This document shows positions 8,597 through 18,663 of a stretch of 64,000 nucleotides of DNA, in pieces. Under the pieces are notes generated by a model, which did not search any database, was not told the origin of the DNA, and saw only the letters and a program-made list of their open reading frames with translations. The position numbers and the translations under genes are program-made. The first letter of the stretch is position 1. Each line of letters opens with the position of its first letter. Origin of the DNA: Splendidivirga corallicola (GTDB lineage Bacteria > Bacteroidota > Bacteroidia > Cytophagales > Cyclobacteriaceae); assembly GCA_030442035.1 (NCBI GenBank), contig JAUJEA010000011.1, positions 62,001 through 126,000 of the forward strand, given 5' to 3'.

Positions 8597-9994
8597 CTAC
8601 TTAATATGATAGACTGCCAGTCTTTTAATCTTAGGAGTAGCAATTGACTCAGACACGCTTAATCTAATACCGCTTACCTCCATAACCTTAAATTCCTGTA
8701 TCCTTTTATGACCTACACTTTCACCTTCTGCCAGCAACTTCCACACTCCATTGACTCTGCCTTCGATATTATACTTTCGTATTCTTTCACCTTTGGCTAT
8801 GTCTTCCATGATTACTATATGATTTACTTCTGTAGGTGTATCAAAATTTATGATTACTTCGTTTCCTTCTCCAACTGTCTCTGCAAGGCTGGTGTCAAAC
8901 CTTTTCTTTGTTTCATCTCCAAAGGCCTTTAGGGCTTTGACATCTGCATCGGGCACGAGCCCTCTTGTATCTACTACAATGCCAATCAGAAGGTTGGTGT
9001 TGCGGCCTACACTGTGATAATATTTGTGTATCATTTCATCCAAAGAGTTAATCATATGATCCTCTCCTTCTTTCCAAAACCATCCACCCTGCCAAGAGGA
9101 ATTCTTACGAAGTGGAGCATCTGCTTCTCCAGGACACCAAATTGGAGCCTCTGGATTCCCATGGAGTCCCTCTACAATCACAGTACCATCTGCTTTTGTT
9201 GTACTGTCCGCAGTTGCCCAACTTGGATAGGCAGCCAATCCCTCCTCATTGCCTACCCACCGTACTAAATTCTTGGTACCATAGGGGCCTTGAAAGACCA
9301 CTGCATCCGGTTGTTTTTCTTGGAGAATAGGAACAATATCAGGTCCTCCCTTGGATTTTGGCAAAACACCTCCATCAAACCAGATCTCAAAAAGGTCACC
9401 ATAGTTTGACCAAAGCTCTGTAAGTTGCATCTCTACCACTTTGTTATAAGCTTTTTGGGCTATGCTGTCTCCAGTGATTACCAATCCTGGATTGTCCACT
9501 TTAAAATAGCCGTTAGCAGCCGCACTCGCATAAATCCCAGGCTTTACCCCATACTTTTTACACGATGCAATAAAATCGGCAACAATATCCCCTTGTCCAT
9601 TTTTCCAAGGGGAACTTTTCACGCTGTAACTATGAGCTTCTGTCGGCCAAAGGCTAAATCCTGTGCAATGTTTGGCAACGAGGACAGCATAATTTGCGCC
9701 AGCAGCTTTAGCAGCCTGAATCCATTGATCAGTGTCCAGTTCAGTGGGATTGAAAATCTTTGGATCAGGATTGTAGTCCCAGTCTCCACGCCAGTTGTAT
9801 TCAGGTTCATATACATTGATATCAAAATGGATTAATACACCAATTTCAGCATCAGCCCATTCCACCTGCTTCGAGGTGGGTAACACCAAATTTTCCTGTT
9901 GCAACGTACTATTGCCAACTTTCTTATTTTGTTTGTTTTGGCAACCTAAAATTATTATTAAAAGAATCAGGTAATTGAAGTTAATTCTATTCAT
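8597..9994 (-). CDS. GH29 alpha-L-fucosidase lipoprotein
   Basis: This 465-residue fucosidase is predicted to be lipid-anchored (hydrophobic signal ending LGC, Cys18, followed by an N/K/Q-rich linker). The GH29 barrel spans about 40-360, with IGVLIHFD, KHCTGFSLW and the nucleophile motif WFDG (Asp at about 207). A short beta-sandwich follows at about 375-460. It lacks the long C-terminal accessory part of its neighbour at 5797-8016 and is divergent from it in sequence. The two probably act on different linkages or positions of the glycan handled by the module 2 SusC/D pair. A lipoprotein export signal for surface display is plausible but not certain. Exact specificity cannot be read from sequence. 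Confidence 0.92.
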   Translation of the reverse strand: MNRINFNYLILLIIILGCQNKQNKKVGNSTLQQENLVLPTSKQVEWADAEIGVLIHFDINVYEPEYNWRGDWDYNPDPKIFNPTELDTDQWIQAAKAAGANYAVLVAKHCTGFSLWPTEAHSYSVKSSPWKNGQGDIVADFIASCKKYGVKPGIYASAAANGYFKVDNPGLVITGDSIAQKAYNKVVEMQLTELWSNYGDLFEIWFDGGVLPKSKGGPDIVPILQEKQPDAVVFQGPYGTKNLVRWVGNEEGLAAYPSWATADSTTKADGTVIVEGLHGNPEAPIWCPGEADAPLRKNSSWQGGWFWKEGEDHMINSLDEMIHKYYHSVGRNTNLLIGIVVDTRGLVPDADVKALKAFGDETKKRFDTSLAETVGEGNEVIINFDTPTEVNHIVIMEDIAKGERIRKYNIEGRVNGVWKLLAEGESVGHKRIQEFKVMEVSGIRLSVSESIATPKIKRLAVYHIK

Positions 9995-10043
9995 TTAATC
10001 AAATCTTATTTAAAAATCTTCCAATAGTTAATCATAGCTCATT

Positions 10044-13000
10044 TCAATTCTGTGAAGTCAGTTGTATAACTCTTAAATGATCATTGTTTATGGCTGCAAT
10101 TATTGCGTTGCTGTTATCAGCAAGTTTTATAATTTCAAGCTCTCTTATTTCTCCTTTTATCAACAAACCGGTCATATGACCAGGTATGGGAATAAAATTT
10201 CCTGAACCATCTCCTTTAATATACAACCCATAGCTCCCATCGTTTCTAGGCGTTTCCACCTCAGATCCGTACATATTGCCCACGAATAAAAGATCTAGAT
10301 GGCTGTCATTGTCATAGTCATTGATCAAAATGGAATTTACTGAGGAAATTTGGGCTAAATTGTCAAAAGAATGTACTTGGAATTTTCCGTCACCTTTATT
10401 TTCAAAATAACTTGAAGCAAAATTAGTCGCTGAATAGTTCAGGGAATGGCTTAATTTATCATTGCCATATACCTCTGTCAAAGTAGCCTCACCAAAATCA
10501 TGATATGATGGAAATTTTTCTTTAATAAATGGCATTTGATTAGAGGAACACTCTCTACCTCTTAATGGAAATTGTTGACCTCCATTGAAATAACTTAAGA
10601 CTATGTCTAGAGAACCATTTTCATCAAAATCATTTGCATGAATGGTAAAAGGTTCCTTGTCAGATGCCTTATATTTATAATTGAGTCCTAAATTTCCAGC
10701 TATCAAATCAATGTCACCATCCATATCAAAATCAGCGGATGCTAAACAATTCCACCATCCAACGTTTCTTGAAAGTCCCGAAGTTTCTGTAACGTTTTCA
10801 AATTGGCCATCATTGTTTTTCAAAAACATAAGAGGCATCCATTCACCCGCAAGTATTAAATCCGTAAAACCATCATTGTCAAAATCTTCCCAAAGAGCAT
10901 CAGTGATCATGCCAATGTTCTTTAACTCTGGTGCTACTTTATTAGTTATATCAATAAACTTAATCCCTTTACTATCACTTATATTTTCGAGTATAAAACT
11001 GCTTTCAGGAAATGGATACTTTCCAGGCACCTGTCGTCCACCAATAAATAAATCGATGTCTCCGTCTTTATCATAATCGGCTAATTTCACACATCTTCCA
11101 CTGACGGCAATTTCAGGCAAAGATTTAGAGTTGTTAATAAATTTTCCTTTTCCGGTATTCTCATAAAATCGATCTTTGTAAGAACTCGATCCTTGAGGGT
11201 ATTCATTCCCTCCACTTGCGACATAGAGGTCTAAATCTCCATCATTGTCAGCATCAAATAACTTTGCTCCAACATCTTCATACATGCGATCCTTTTTGAA
11301 TACATCTATCTGCAATTTTTGAAAATTACCATCCTTCTGCTGCACAAAAAAAGTCGCCTCATGTCCAGTACTTCCTCCCACAAAAAAATCCTCTGTTCCA
11401 TCGTTATTTATATCTCCCACAGCCAATGCGGGACCCATTTGTGACATTTTATGTGGAAGCAAACTTTCCCTTGAAAAATCATCAAACTCGTTTTCTTGGT
11501 GTTTGTAATTAATATTTACTGTTTGAGTAATATCGGCGAATAGATACTTTGTTTCTTTTGACGAAGATGAATTGGAAGGACTGGAGTTTCCATGAGCTAA
11601 TTCAATAGTTTGATTTACGGACACATTTTGTAGTACTTCATGCTTGCCATCTGGCCAAATCACTTTTACCTCCTCAACCAGTTCACATTCTCCTAATCCA
11701 AAATGCATGCCTGGTGCAACTGAAGATTGAAATCCTCTTGTAAAATAGTGTTCCTGAATTTGCTGATTACCATTGTATTTCAGAACCACGCGGGCACCAA
11801 TTCCAAGAACATTTCGTTTTGGCCCTTTAAACTTAAATCGTAAAAAGTTTCCTAATCTTTTCTCAATTGTATTATTTTTATATATAAAGGCTGTTTCATT
11901 AGAATTGTTTACTATTATTTCTAAATCCCCGTCGTTATCCAAATCCGCATAAGCAGCTCCATTTGAACAGGTCTTCACATCATCAATCGATTGTGTTTCT
12001 ATTTTTTGAAAGTTAAGGTTGCCATTGTTCTTATAGAAATAATTAGCTTTTTTTCGTTTTGGAATTCTAGATAAAAGTTCATTTACAAATATCCTAGGGT
12101 CCACACGATTTTCAATAATTTCCTTTTCCCTGCGATTACGATAGTTTATAAAATCATTGTTTCTATAATCTCCCTGTATTCCATTCGAAATAAATATGTC
12201 CTTATTCCCGTCATTATCCATATCAAACATCAATGGAGCCCAACTCCAATCCGTGCTTGAGATACCAGTCATTTGGGCTATGTTAGAAAAGTAAGGAATC
12301 TCGTCATTAGAAACACCATTGTTAAGTTGAATGGCATTGTACATGTATTGAAAATGCAGCCCCAAGCTTATGTTTTTATAAAACTTCTCTGGATTCATCC
12401 CGCTCATGCTTGTTTTTATTCCATAATTATCTTCTGATACCATATCCAGGGTCAGTATATCTAACCAACCATCATTATTAATATCAGCAATATCATTTCC
12501 CATTGAAAAAAATGAGGTATGGCCAGTTGATTCATTGGCTACTTCTTTGAATGAACCATTTTTTTGATTCAGATATAAATAGTCATTCCCAAAAAAATCG
12601 TTGCTTACATAAATATCAGGCCATTGATCATTATTAACATCTCCAACCGCTAAACCTAATCCATAACCTAAAAGGTTATTTACAATTCCTGCTTTGTCAG
12701 TGACATCTACATATTTTCCCGCAACATTTTCATACAATTTGTCTGCATTAAGCCCAGCAGGAGTTGATTTGTATTCCTTCAGTTTACTATGGTCATAGAA
12801 TTCAGGGTATAAATGATTGATCAAAAACATATCAAGGTCACCATCTTTGTCATAGTCAAAAAATGAGGCTTGTGTGGAACAAAGCGCTATGTCGAGCCCA
12901 AATTCTTTCGCCTTCTCCTCAAAAAAGGGAACTCCGTCGTCATTTAGCCCTTTGTTTACAAATAGTTGATTGGCTAAGAGTGACTGATCTTTATATCTCC

Positions 13001-13427
13001 CGGAAATACTTAGATAAATGTCTTTCCAACCATCATTATTGATATCAACTATCGTGACTCCAGTATGTAATCCGCCTTTTTGAACTATTCCTGTTTCCTT
13101 TGTAACATTTTTAAACTTTAGTTCACCCTCATTTAAATAGAGTTCGCTTTGCACCACACTTCCCACCAAAAAAATATCAGAGAAACCATCATTATCAAAA
13201 TCTGCAATGGCAACACCTCCTCCATTGTAGTAGTATTCGTACAGTAGACCATTAAACTTCAAAGATTCGTTAAGGTTGTTTGAGAAACGTATTCCCGTTT
13301 TTTCAGCGCCATATATTTCATAAAGTTGTTCCTTCTTTTCTTTGCTCTTTAACGATGAAATTTCATTCTTGGAAGCATCACACGCAGCTATCATCAGAAA
13401 AAAGCAAACCCAATAAAATCTTTTCAT
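10044..13427 (-). CDS. Large FG-GAP/VCBS repeat lipoprotein with ASPIC/UnbV domain
   Basis: The protein has 1127 residues from the Met at 13425-13427, which gives a lipoprotein signal (MKRFYWVCFFLMIAAC). A longer start at 13481 would lie inside a terminator hairpin and is rejected. At least a dozen FG-GAP/VCBS repeats carry calcium-loop-like motifs such as DFDNDGFSD, DINNDGWKD, DYDKDGDLD and DADNDGDLD. They are split into two blocks by an ASPIC/UnbV domain at about residues 520-610. This CRTAC1-like architecture forms beta-propellers and is common next to SusC/D genes in Bacteroidota. It may bind glycan or help assemble a surface complex. It is encoded downstream of SusD and upstream of both fucosidases on the same strand. 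No enzymatic motif was found. Confidence 0.9.
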   Translation of the reverse strand: MKRFYWVCFFLMIAACDASKNEISSLKSKEKKEQLYEIYGAEKTGIRFSNNLNESLKFNGLLYEYYYNGGGVAIADFDNDGFSDIFLVGSVVQSELYLNEGELKFKNVTKETGIVQKGGLHTGVTIVDINNDGWKDIYLSISGRYKDQSLLANQLFVNKGLNDDGVPFFEEKAKEFGLDIALCSTQASFFDYDKDGDLDMFLINHLYPEFYDHSKLKEYKSTPAGLNADKLYENVAGKYVDVTDKAGIVNNLLGYGLGLAVGDVNNDQWPDIYVSNDFFGNDYLYLNQKNGSFKEVANESTGHTSFFSMGNDIADINNDGWLDILTLDMVSEDNYGIKTSMSGMNPEKFYKNISLGLHFQYMYNAIQLNNGVSNDEIPYFSNIAQMTGISSTDWSWAPLMFDMDNDGNKDIFISNGIQGDYRNNDFINYRNRREKEIIENRVDPRIFVNELLSRIPKRKKANYFYKNNGNLNFQKIETQSIDDVKTCSNGAAYADLDNDGDLEIIVNNSNETAFIYKNNTIEKRLGNFLRFKFKGPKRNVLGIGARVVLKYNGNQQIQEHYFTRGFQSSVAPGMHFGLGECELVEEVKVIWPDGKHEVLQNVSVNQTIELAHGNSSPSNSSSSKETKYLFADITQTVNINYKHQENEFDDFSRESLLPHKMSQMGPALAVGDINNDGTEDFFVGGSTGHEATFFVQQKDGNFQKLQIDVFKKDRMYEDVGAKLFDADNDGDLDLYVASGGNEYPQGSSSYKDRFYENTGKGKFINNSKSLPEIAVSGRCVKLADYDKDGDIDLFIGGRQVPGKYPFPESSFILENISDSKGIKFIDITNKVAPELKNIGMITDALWEDFDNDGFTDLILAGEWMPLMFLKNNDGQFENVTETSGLSRNVGWWNCLASADFDMDGDIDLIAGNLGLNYKYKASDKEPFTIHANDFDENGSLDIVLSYFNGGQQFPLRGRECSSNQMPFIKEKFPSYHDFGEATLTEVYGNDKLSHSLNYSATNFASSYFENKGDGKFQVHSFDNLAQISSVNSILINDYDNDSHLDLLFVGNMYGSEVETPRNDGSYGLYIKGDGSGNFIPIPGHMTGLLIKGEIRELEIIKLADNSNAIIAAINNDHLRVIQLTSQN

Positions 13428-13466
13428 TTTTGAAGAGCTATTTTTAATTTCCAAAGAAGTTGAATA

Positions 13467-13498
13467 AACAAAAAGGGTCATTGATGACCCTTTTTGTT
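13467..13498 (-). terminator. Rho-independent-type terminator after SusC/SusD
   Basis: A perfect 14-bp stem has arms at 13467-13480 and 13485-13498 and a 4-nt loop. The arms are A-rich before and T-rich after on both strands, so it can work in either direction. It separates SusD (stop at 13519) from the FG-GAP lipoprotein (start 13427). The transporter pair and the lipoprotein/fucosidase genes may therefore be partly uncoupled. Confidence 0.8.
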
Positions 13499-13518
13499 AC
13501 ATATACATTAATCGATAA

Positions 13519-15135
13519 TTAATTATATCCAGGATTCTGTGTTAAACCAGAAGACTTGTTTATTTCAGATCTTGGAATCGGAAATCTATAATGTTTACTG
13601 GCATCAAATGATCTAGTAGCAAGGACTTCACGCGAATAGTCATAGGATAATGCACCATTGTTGTTAACAATTGTTATTCCCATTGAAGGACCGCTCAATA
13701 CATCTTCGGCGATTTGCCATCTTAGGATGTCGAAAAAACGATGATTTTCATAGGCTAATTCCACTCTTCGTTCATTTCTATATCTATCTACCAAAGCACT
13801 TCCGGTCTCCGTTATATCCGGCATGCCTGCCCTTGTGCGTGTTTTATTCATCCAGATTCTGGCATTGACTTCATCACCCAATGCCAAGAAAGTTTCTGCA
13901 TAATTCAAGTAAACCTCAGCATTTCTGAAGAAAATCCAAGGAAAGGTGCTGGGAACCGATTCATTAACTGGTTCAGCCTCATTGAGCCACTTTTTCATAT
14001 AATAACCAGTTCTTCCTCCATTCCAAGGTTGAACGGGGCCTTCGCTGGTATCCAACCCTCCATTGAATGTTTCTATTTGTCTTCCTTTCCACATAGCTCC
14101 ATTGTAATTGATAGTAGCATAAAATCTGGGATCTCTATTGACATATGGATCCTGGTCATTGTAACCGCTTGCAGGATCCGTAATAGGTAGACCATTAGCC
14201 ATATCATAGGCATCTACTAGGCTTTGCAATGGAGTATTACCTCCCCATCCTGCATGACCATTTGGATTGTTGGTAGTATTTACTCGATGGTTTTGAAGAG
14301 GGATATTATTACCTCCTCCTGCAAAATTACGTTCCCAGATCGTTTCAGTAGTTGTTCCCAGGAATACCTCAGAATAGTCGCCATGCAATGTATTATCACC
14401 AATTACATCAATCACAGCTTTGGCCGCATCCCTTGCCGCTGTCCACTTTGCTTGATCATTTGATGGGTTGTTAAGAGAACTGGCAGCATAAAGTAGAACT
14501 CTTGATTTTAAGGCTAATGCCGCAATACCACTTGCTCTGCCACTATTATCCCGCATTTCCAAAGTTCCAACGACATCATCCAAGTCATTTACAATCCTAG
14601 ATACCACTTCTTCATAAGTGCTTCTAACTAACAAACTAGGGTCATCATTTACTGCAAACACTTCATCAACGATGGGTACTCCGCCATACCAACGGAGCAA
14701 ATCATAATACACCCATGCTCTGATGAACTTCATTTCCGCATTAAATTGTTCTTTAACAGCATCTGTAACAGGAGCTGTTTCAATATTATCGAAATAAAGA
14801 TTAATCCTTCTTAAAGTACTAAATGAACTTGCCCACAAATTACCTGTAGTACCTTCACCATTATCAGGCGTTACACCACCCTCCAAGAAATTCCAAGTTC
14901 CATTGTTGTGGGTATAATATGCGTTATCGGAAAGAGCATCTAAATTTGCATCGCGTCGAAATCCATGTCGAATCCCGTCTCCATAAGTTCTGTTCACAAA
15001 GGCTTCTATTAACCCTTCATCCGCGAAGATTAAATCCCCTGATAATGAATCTTGTGGTGTTAAATCAAACAAGTCATCGTTGCACGCGACAGTTGTTGAT
15101 AATATAAATACTATTATTAATGTTGTCTTTTTCAT
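13519..15135 (-). CDS. SusD/RagB-family surface glycan-binding lipoprotein
   Basis: This 538-residue lid protein of the SusCD uptake complex has a lipoprotein signal ending VAC (Cys18), followed by an acidic linker (NDDLFDL), which fits surface export. The SusD-like N-terminal region spans about 20-210 (FIRAWVYYDLLRWYGGVPIV). The RagB C-terminal region spans about 270-538 (RNAEVYLNYAE, then RRVELAYENHRFFDILRW) and ends in the common TQNPGYN tail. The gene follows its SusC by 9 bp. The cognate cargo is probably a fucosylated glycan or oligosaccharide, judging from the two GH29 genes in the same cluster. Confidence 0.96.
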   Translation of the reverse strand: MKKTTLIIVFILSTTVACNDDLFDLTPQDSLSGDLIFADEGLIEAFVNRTYGDGIRHGFRRDANLDALSDNAYYTHNNGTWNFLEGGVTPDNGEGTTGNLWASSFSTLRRINLYFDNIETAPVTDAVKEQFNAEMKFIRAWVYYDLLRWYGGVPIVDEVFAVNDDPSLLVRSTYEEVVSRIVNDLDDVVGTLEMRDNSGRASGIAALALKSRVLLYAASSLNNPSNDQAKWTAARDAAKAVIDVIGDNTLHGDYSEVFLGTTTETIWERNFAGGGNNIPLQNHRVNTTNNPNGHAGWGGNTPLQSLVDAYDMANGLPITDPASGYNDQDPYVNRDPRFYATINYNGAMWKGRQIETFNGGLDTSEGPVQPWNGGRTGYYMKKWLNEAEPVNESVPSTFPWIFFRNAEVYLNYAETFLALGDEVNARIWMNKTRTRAGMPDITETGSALVDRYRNERRVELAYENHRFFDILRWQIAEDVLSGPSMGITIVNNNGALSYDYSREVLATRSFDASKHYRFPIPRSEINKSSGLTQNPGYN

Positions 15136-15144
15136 CTTTTTAGT

Positions 15145-18100
15145 TTATAAAGTGAGCTTTACACCTAGGTTAATCACCTTTGTTTGAGGGTGAGCAATGC
15201 CTTCATTTGAAGTAATCTCTGGATCTTGATCTTTAACAGCAGAAAATGTCAACAAATTAAATCCTGATATGTACACCCTTGCATTTTGTAATCCTACCTT
15301 ATTTAATACAGTACTAGGCAAACTATATCCTAATTCCACAGTTTTTATCCTCAGGAATGCAGCATTCAATAACCAGAAATTCGAACCTGTGAATGCCCAA
15401 TAATTACGTCTTTGACCGACACGGGGAAAAGAAGCGTTAGTATTATCAGTAGACCAAGTATCTTCAAGTTGGCTTTGAGGTACATTTCCGGAACCATCAA
15501 ATCTGTATCCAACCGGTTGATTAGCTCTTGCCTGACCTTGCAGTAAAACATTTAGATCAAAGCTTTTATATGTAATGCCAGTATTTAAACCAAATGAAAT
15601 CTCGGGTGTAGAATTGGTTTCGATGGGGATTCTGTCAAGACCATTAATAATACCATCATCATTTACATCGCGGTAAATCAGATCACCTAGTCCAGCACCT
15701 GGTAACCCAGGGAAATTATCTAAGTCGTTCTGTGTTCTATAAATCCCAATGGCATCATATAGTAACCTTCTTCCCAGTTTGTAACCGGTTTGCATTTGCC
15801 ATGGAGCTTCAGTATTATCAGCCTCATCGATGAAAGTCACTTTGTTCTTCGCAAATGAGAAATTACCACTTGTATTAAAACCTATTTCTCCAAAATCATC
15901 ACTGTAACTTAACAATACTTCAAATCCCTTGTTTTCCATGGTCCCTGCATTCTCGGGAGGTAATCCTCCAATGCCAAAAACATCTGGGACAGCTCCTTGC
16001 CTCTGGATGAGCATGTCTCTGGTCTTATTTTTGAAAACGTCAAATTCCAAGCCTAACTTTCCACCTAGAAATGAAGCATCCAACCCCAAATTAATCGTTT
16101 CTGTTGTCTCCCAAGTAACATTTTCAACAGGAGCACCAGCAATGGTTATACCTGTGACCGGTACACCTCCATTAAGTACGTATCCTGTTCCCAATCCAAA
16201 ACGCTGAACGTAACGAAATGATCCAATTCTATCATTTCCTAACTGACCATAGGAGGCCCGCAATTTTAGATCCTGTACAAAAGAAGTACTCTGCATAAAA
16301 CCCTCTTCTGAAATCCTCCATGCTGCTGAAACTCCCGGGAAGAATCCGAAACGATCCCCCTCAGGAAAATTAACAGACCCATCCACTCTCCAGTTAAAAT
16401 CCAAAATGTATTTGTCAGCGTAAGTATATGATAATCGACCAAAATAATTTTTTCTCGCGAACTCACTAGCTCCGCCTTCTGCTACAAATTGATCTCGGTC
16501 GGCGTCGCCAGCAGAAATTTGATCTAGAGCCGGGGTAGTAAAGGCATTTCGGCCAACTCGATTTTCATTGAAATCTACAGTGTTTTGCTCATAGGCTACA
16601 AAGGCTCCCACATTGTGATCTCCAAAGGATTTTTCATAGCTTATTCTGATATGTGGTGTAATAGAAGTTTGCCGTTGGAACCTTTCATTTAGACTAATCC
16701 TTCCTTGAAAATTGCTTTGAAAGGTTTCATAAGTGTTTGTACCCGGATCAAAGACATCATAATTCCAAGGTGTAGTGAAGGTTTTCCTGAAATTGTTGAA
16801 ATTATCGACCGCAAAAAATCCATTTAATGATAAGCCTTCAATCTGTGGGATTTTATAGTTGAATCTTAAAGTTCCTTGTACTATATCATTGTCTCGTCTA
16901 TCATAACCAGAATCTCTTACTAAAGCAAGAGGATTGATACTAGCAAGCCCCTGGGAATAGGCGCCATTTGGGAAAATCGCATGTTCTGTTGGGGGCTGTC
17001 TCAAAGCCATCCAAAAGATCCAGAACTGCGAGTAGGCCGGTGATTGAGCTTCTTCTCTTCTTGCGGCAAGATCAACAGATACTTGTAAGTTATCACTTAT
17101 TTGAGCATCGACATTGGCACGTACGTTGTACTGATTATATTTTGTTTGGCCTTGTTTATACAAACCATCTTGGCTTGCGCTGCCCAATGATAGGAAGTAC
17201 TTTACTTTTTCACTTCCGCCCCTCACCGATAGGTTTTGACGACTTTGGTGAGACACATCCTCAAATAAATCATCAAACCAATCTGTATTTGGATGAGTAA
17301 GCGGTGATGAACCGTCTCTGTATTTTTGTAAGTCATCATCGGAAAAAATAGCAGGTCTACCTGCAAACTCTTCCATTTGATTAACCGCATTTGCGTAGGT
17401 ATATGAATCTGCCATATCAGGCAATCTGGTAGGACTCACAAATCCGTGATTGTAGTTGTAACTAATTGTAGGTTTTCCTTCGATACCTCTTTTTGTGGTT
17501 ACCAGTATTACACCACCCGCTGCCTGGGCACCATAAATAGCAGCCGAAGCATCTTTTAGAACAGTAATAGATTCTATATCATCAGGATCTAACCTGCCAA
17601 TACCATCTCTATTGGCAACTCCATCAACTACTATCAAAGCGCTGTTATTACCCGTAGTGCTTAAGCCACGAACTAAGATGCTCACACCATCATTGCCAGG
17701 TTCACCATTTCTTTGATTAATGGTAACACCAGATAATCTACCGGCAAGGGAGGCTCCAAGGCTAACCGATGGACTTGTTTTTATTTCTGCACCACTGGTT
17801 TGTGTAATTGAACCTGAAACCACAGCCTTTTCTTTGGAACCATAGCCGACAACAATGACTTCCGAAAGCGTCTCGATATCTGGTGTAAGCGCAAAATCAA
17901 TAGTCGTTCTGCCTGCAATTTCAACTTCTTCAGTTAAGTAACCCACATAAGAAAACACTAAAATAGAAGCGTCATCAGGAACAATAAGTTTGTAATTCCC
18001 ATCAACATTAGTTACAATACCAATATTTGTATCTTTTACTAATACATTTACTCCTGGCAATCCATTACCATTTTCATCTGTAACTTTTCCTGTTATGGTT

Positions 18101-18510
18101 TTTTCTTCGCTAACAGGATCTTCTAAGGCTTGGATATTCGATCCCTTTTCCGCGCTACCTACATAAATAGTGTTATTCACCCTTTTGAATCTCAGGTTTG
18201 TTTCCTTTGAGATACTGCGAAGTAGGTCTGCAAGAGAGATATTACGCTCATTAATGTCCAATCTCCTATTAGGATCGATTATCAGTTTATGATAGGCAAA
18301 TTCAAAATCGGTTAACTTTTCAATTTTTTGAAATGCTTTTTTGATGCTTGCATTTTCAAGTGTTACCGAGATTTGGATCTCTTCAATGCTTACTCTTTGA
18401 GCTTCGGAGGAATTTGCAAGTACCAGGGAATAAAGGATACATTGAATAAATATGCCAAAAATCGCGTATTTGGACATAATTAAAACTTTTTTAAGTAATT
18501 TTAATGTCAT
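15145..18510 (-). CDS. SusC/RagA-family TonB-dependent receptor with STN domain
   Basis: This complete receptor has 1121 residues. A signal sequence (about 1-38) is followed by an STN domain (about 45-118) and a carboxypeptidase-regulatory-like domain (about 138-215, with GLPGVNV and FSYVGYL). The plug (about 222-350) has SEVIVVGYGS, LIVVDGVANR and LKDASAAIYG, and the C-terminal barrel runs to the end. The STN domain and the adjacent FecR/ECF pair point to trans-envelope signalling. An alternative Met at 18477 would shorten the signal sequence by 11 residues. It pairs with SusD 9 bp downstream. By operon association it likely transports fucose-containing oligosaccharides. Confidence 0.97.
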   Translation of the reverse strand: MTLKLLKKVLIMSKYAIFGIFIQCILYSLVLANSSEAQRVSIEEIQISVTLENASIKKAFQKIEKLTDFEFAYHKLIIDPNRRLDINERNISLADLLRSISKETNLRFKRVNNTIYVGSAEKGSNIQALEDPVSEEKTITGKVTDENGNGLPGVNVLVKDTNIGIVTNVDGNYKLIVPDDASILVFSYVGYLTEEVEIAGRTTIDFALTPDIETLSEVIVVGYGSKEKAVVSGSITQTSGAEIKTSPSVSLGASLAGRLSGVTINQRNGEPGNDGVSILVRGLSTTGNNSALIVVDGVANRDGIGRLDPDDIESITVLKDASAAIYGAQAAGGVILVTTKRGIEGKPTISYNYNHGFVSPTRLPDMADSYTYANAVNQMEEFAGRPAIFSDDDLQKYRDGSSPLTHPNTDWFDDLFEDVSHQSRQNLSVRGGSEKVKYFLSLGSASQDGLYKQGQTKYNQYNVRANVDAQISDNLQVSVDLAARREEAQSPAYSQFWIFWMALRQPPTEHAIFPNGAYSQGLASINPLALVRDSGYDRRDNDIVQGTLRFNYKIPQIEGLSLNGFFAVDNFNNFRKTFTTPWNYDVFDPGTNTYETFQSNFQGRISLNERFQRQTSITPHIRISYEKSFGDHNVGAFVAYEQNTVDFNENRVGRNAFTTPALDQISAGDADRDQFVAEGGASEFARKNYFGRLSYTYADKYILDFNWRVDGSVNFPEGDRFGFFPGVSAAWRISEEGFMQSTSFVQDLKLRASYGQLGNDRIGSFRYVQRFGLGTGYVLNGGVPVTGITIAGAPVENVTWETTETINLGLDASFLGGKLGLEFDVFKNKTRDMLIQRQGAVPDVFGIGGLPPENAGTMENKGFEVLLSYSDDFGEIGFNTSGNFSFAKNKVTFIDEADNTEAPWQMQTGYKLGRRLLYDAIGIYRTQNDLDNFPGLPGAGLGDLIYRDVNDDGIINGLDRIPIETNSTPEISFGLNTGITYKSFDLNVLLQGQARANQPVGYRFDGSGNVPQSQLEDTWSTDNTNASFPRVGQRRNYWAFTGSNFWLLNAAFLRIKTVELGYSLPSTVLNKVGLQNARVYISGFNLLTFSAVKDQDPEITSNEGIAHPQTKVINLGVKLTL

Positions 18511-18551
18511 AACTTTAATTGTTTTTGGTGAAGAAATTTATCAAGAACATG

Positions 18552-18607
18552 AACCTCATGCTTGCTGAGAAGTCATTCCGCAATGCTATGCTTAGCAGCA
18601 TGAGGTT
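18552..18607 (-). promoter_or_regulatory. Long hairpin in the FecR-SusC gap of module 2
   Basis: AACCTCATGCT at 18552-18562 pairs perfectly with AGCATGAGGTT at 18597-18607. A few more pairs extend inwards (GCTGAG opposite CTTAGC). No U-run follows in the direction of SusC. It occupies the same place as the dyads at 1555-1611 and 35063-35140, but the sequence is unrelated. Confidence 0.55.
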
Positions 18608-18663
18608 ACTTATTCAACCTGAAATAATTTGGTTTATCCAGTGTCATTATAGGTCATAATAGA

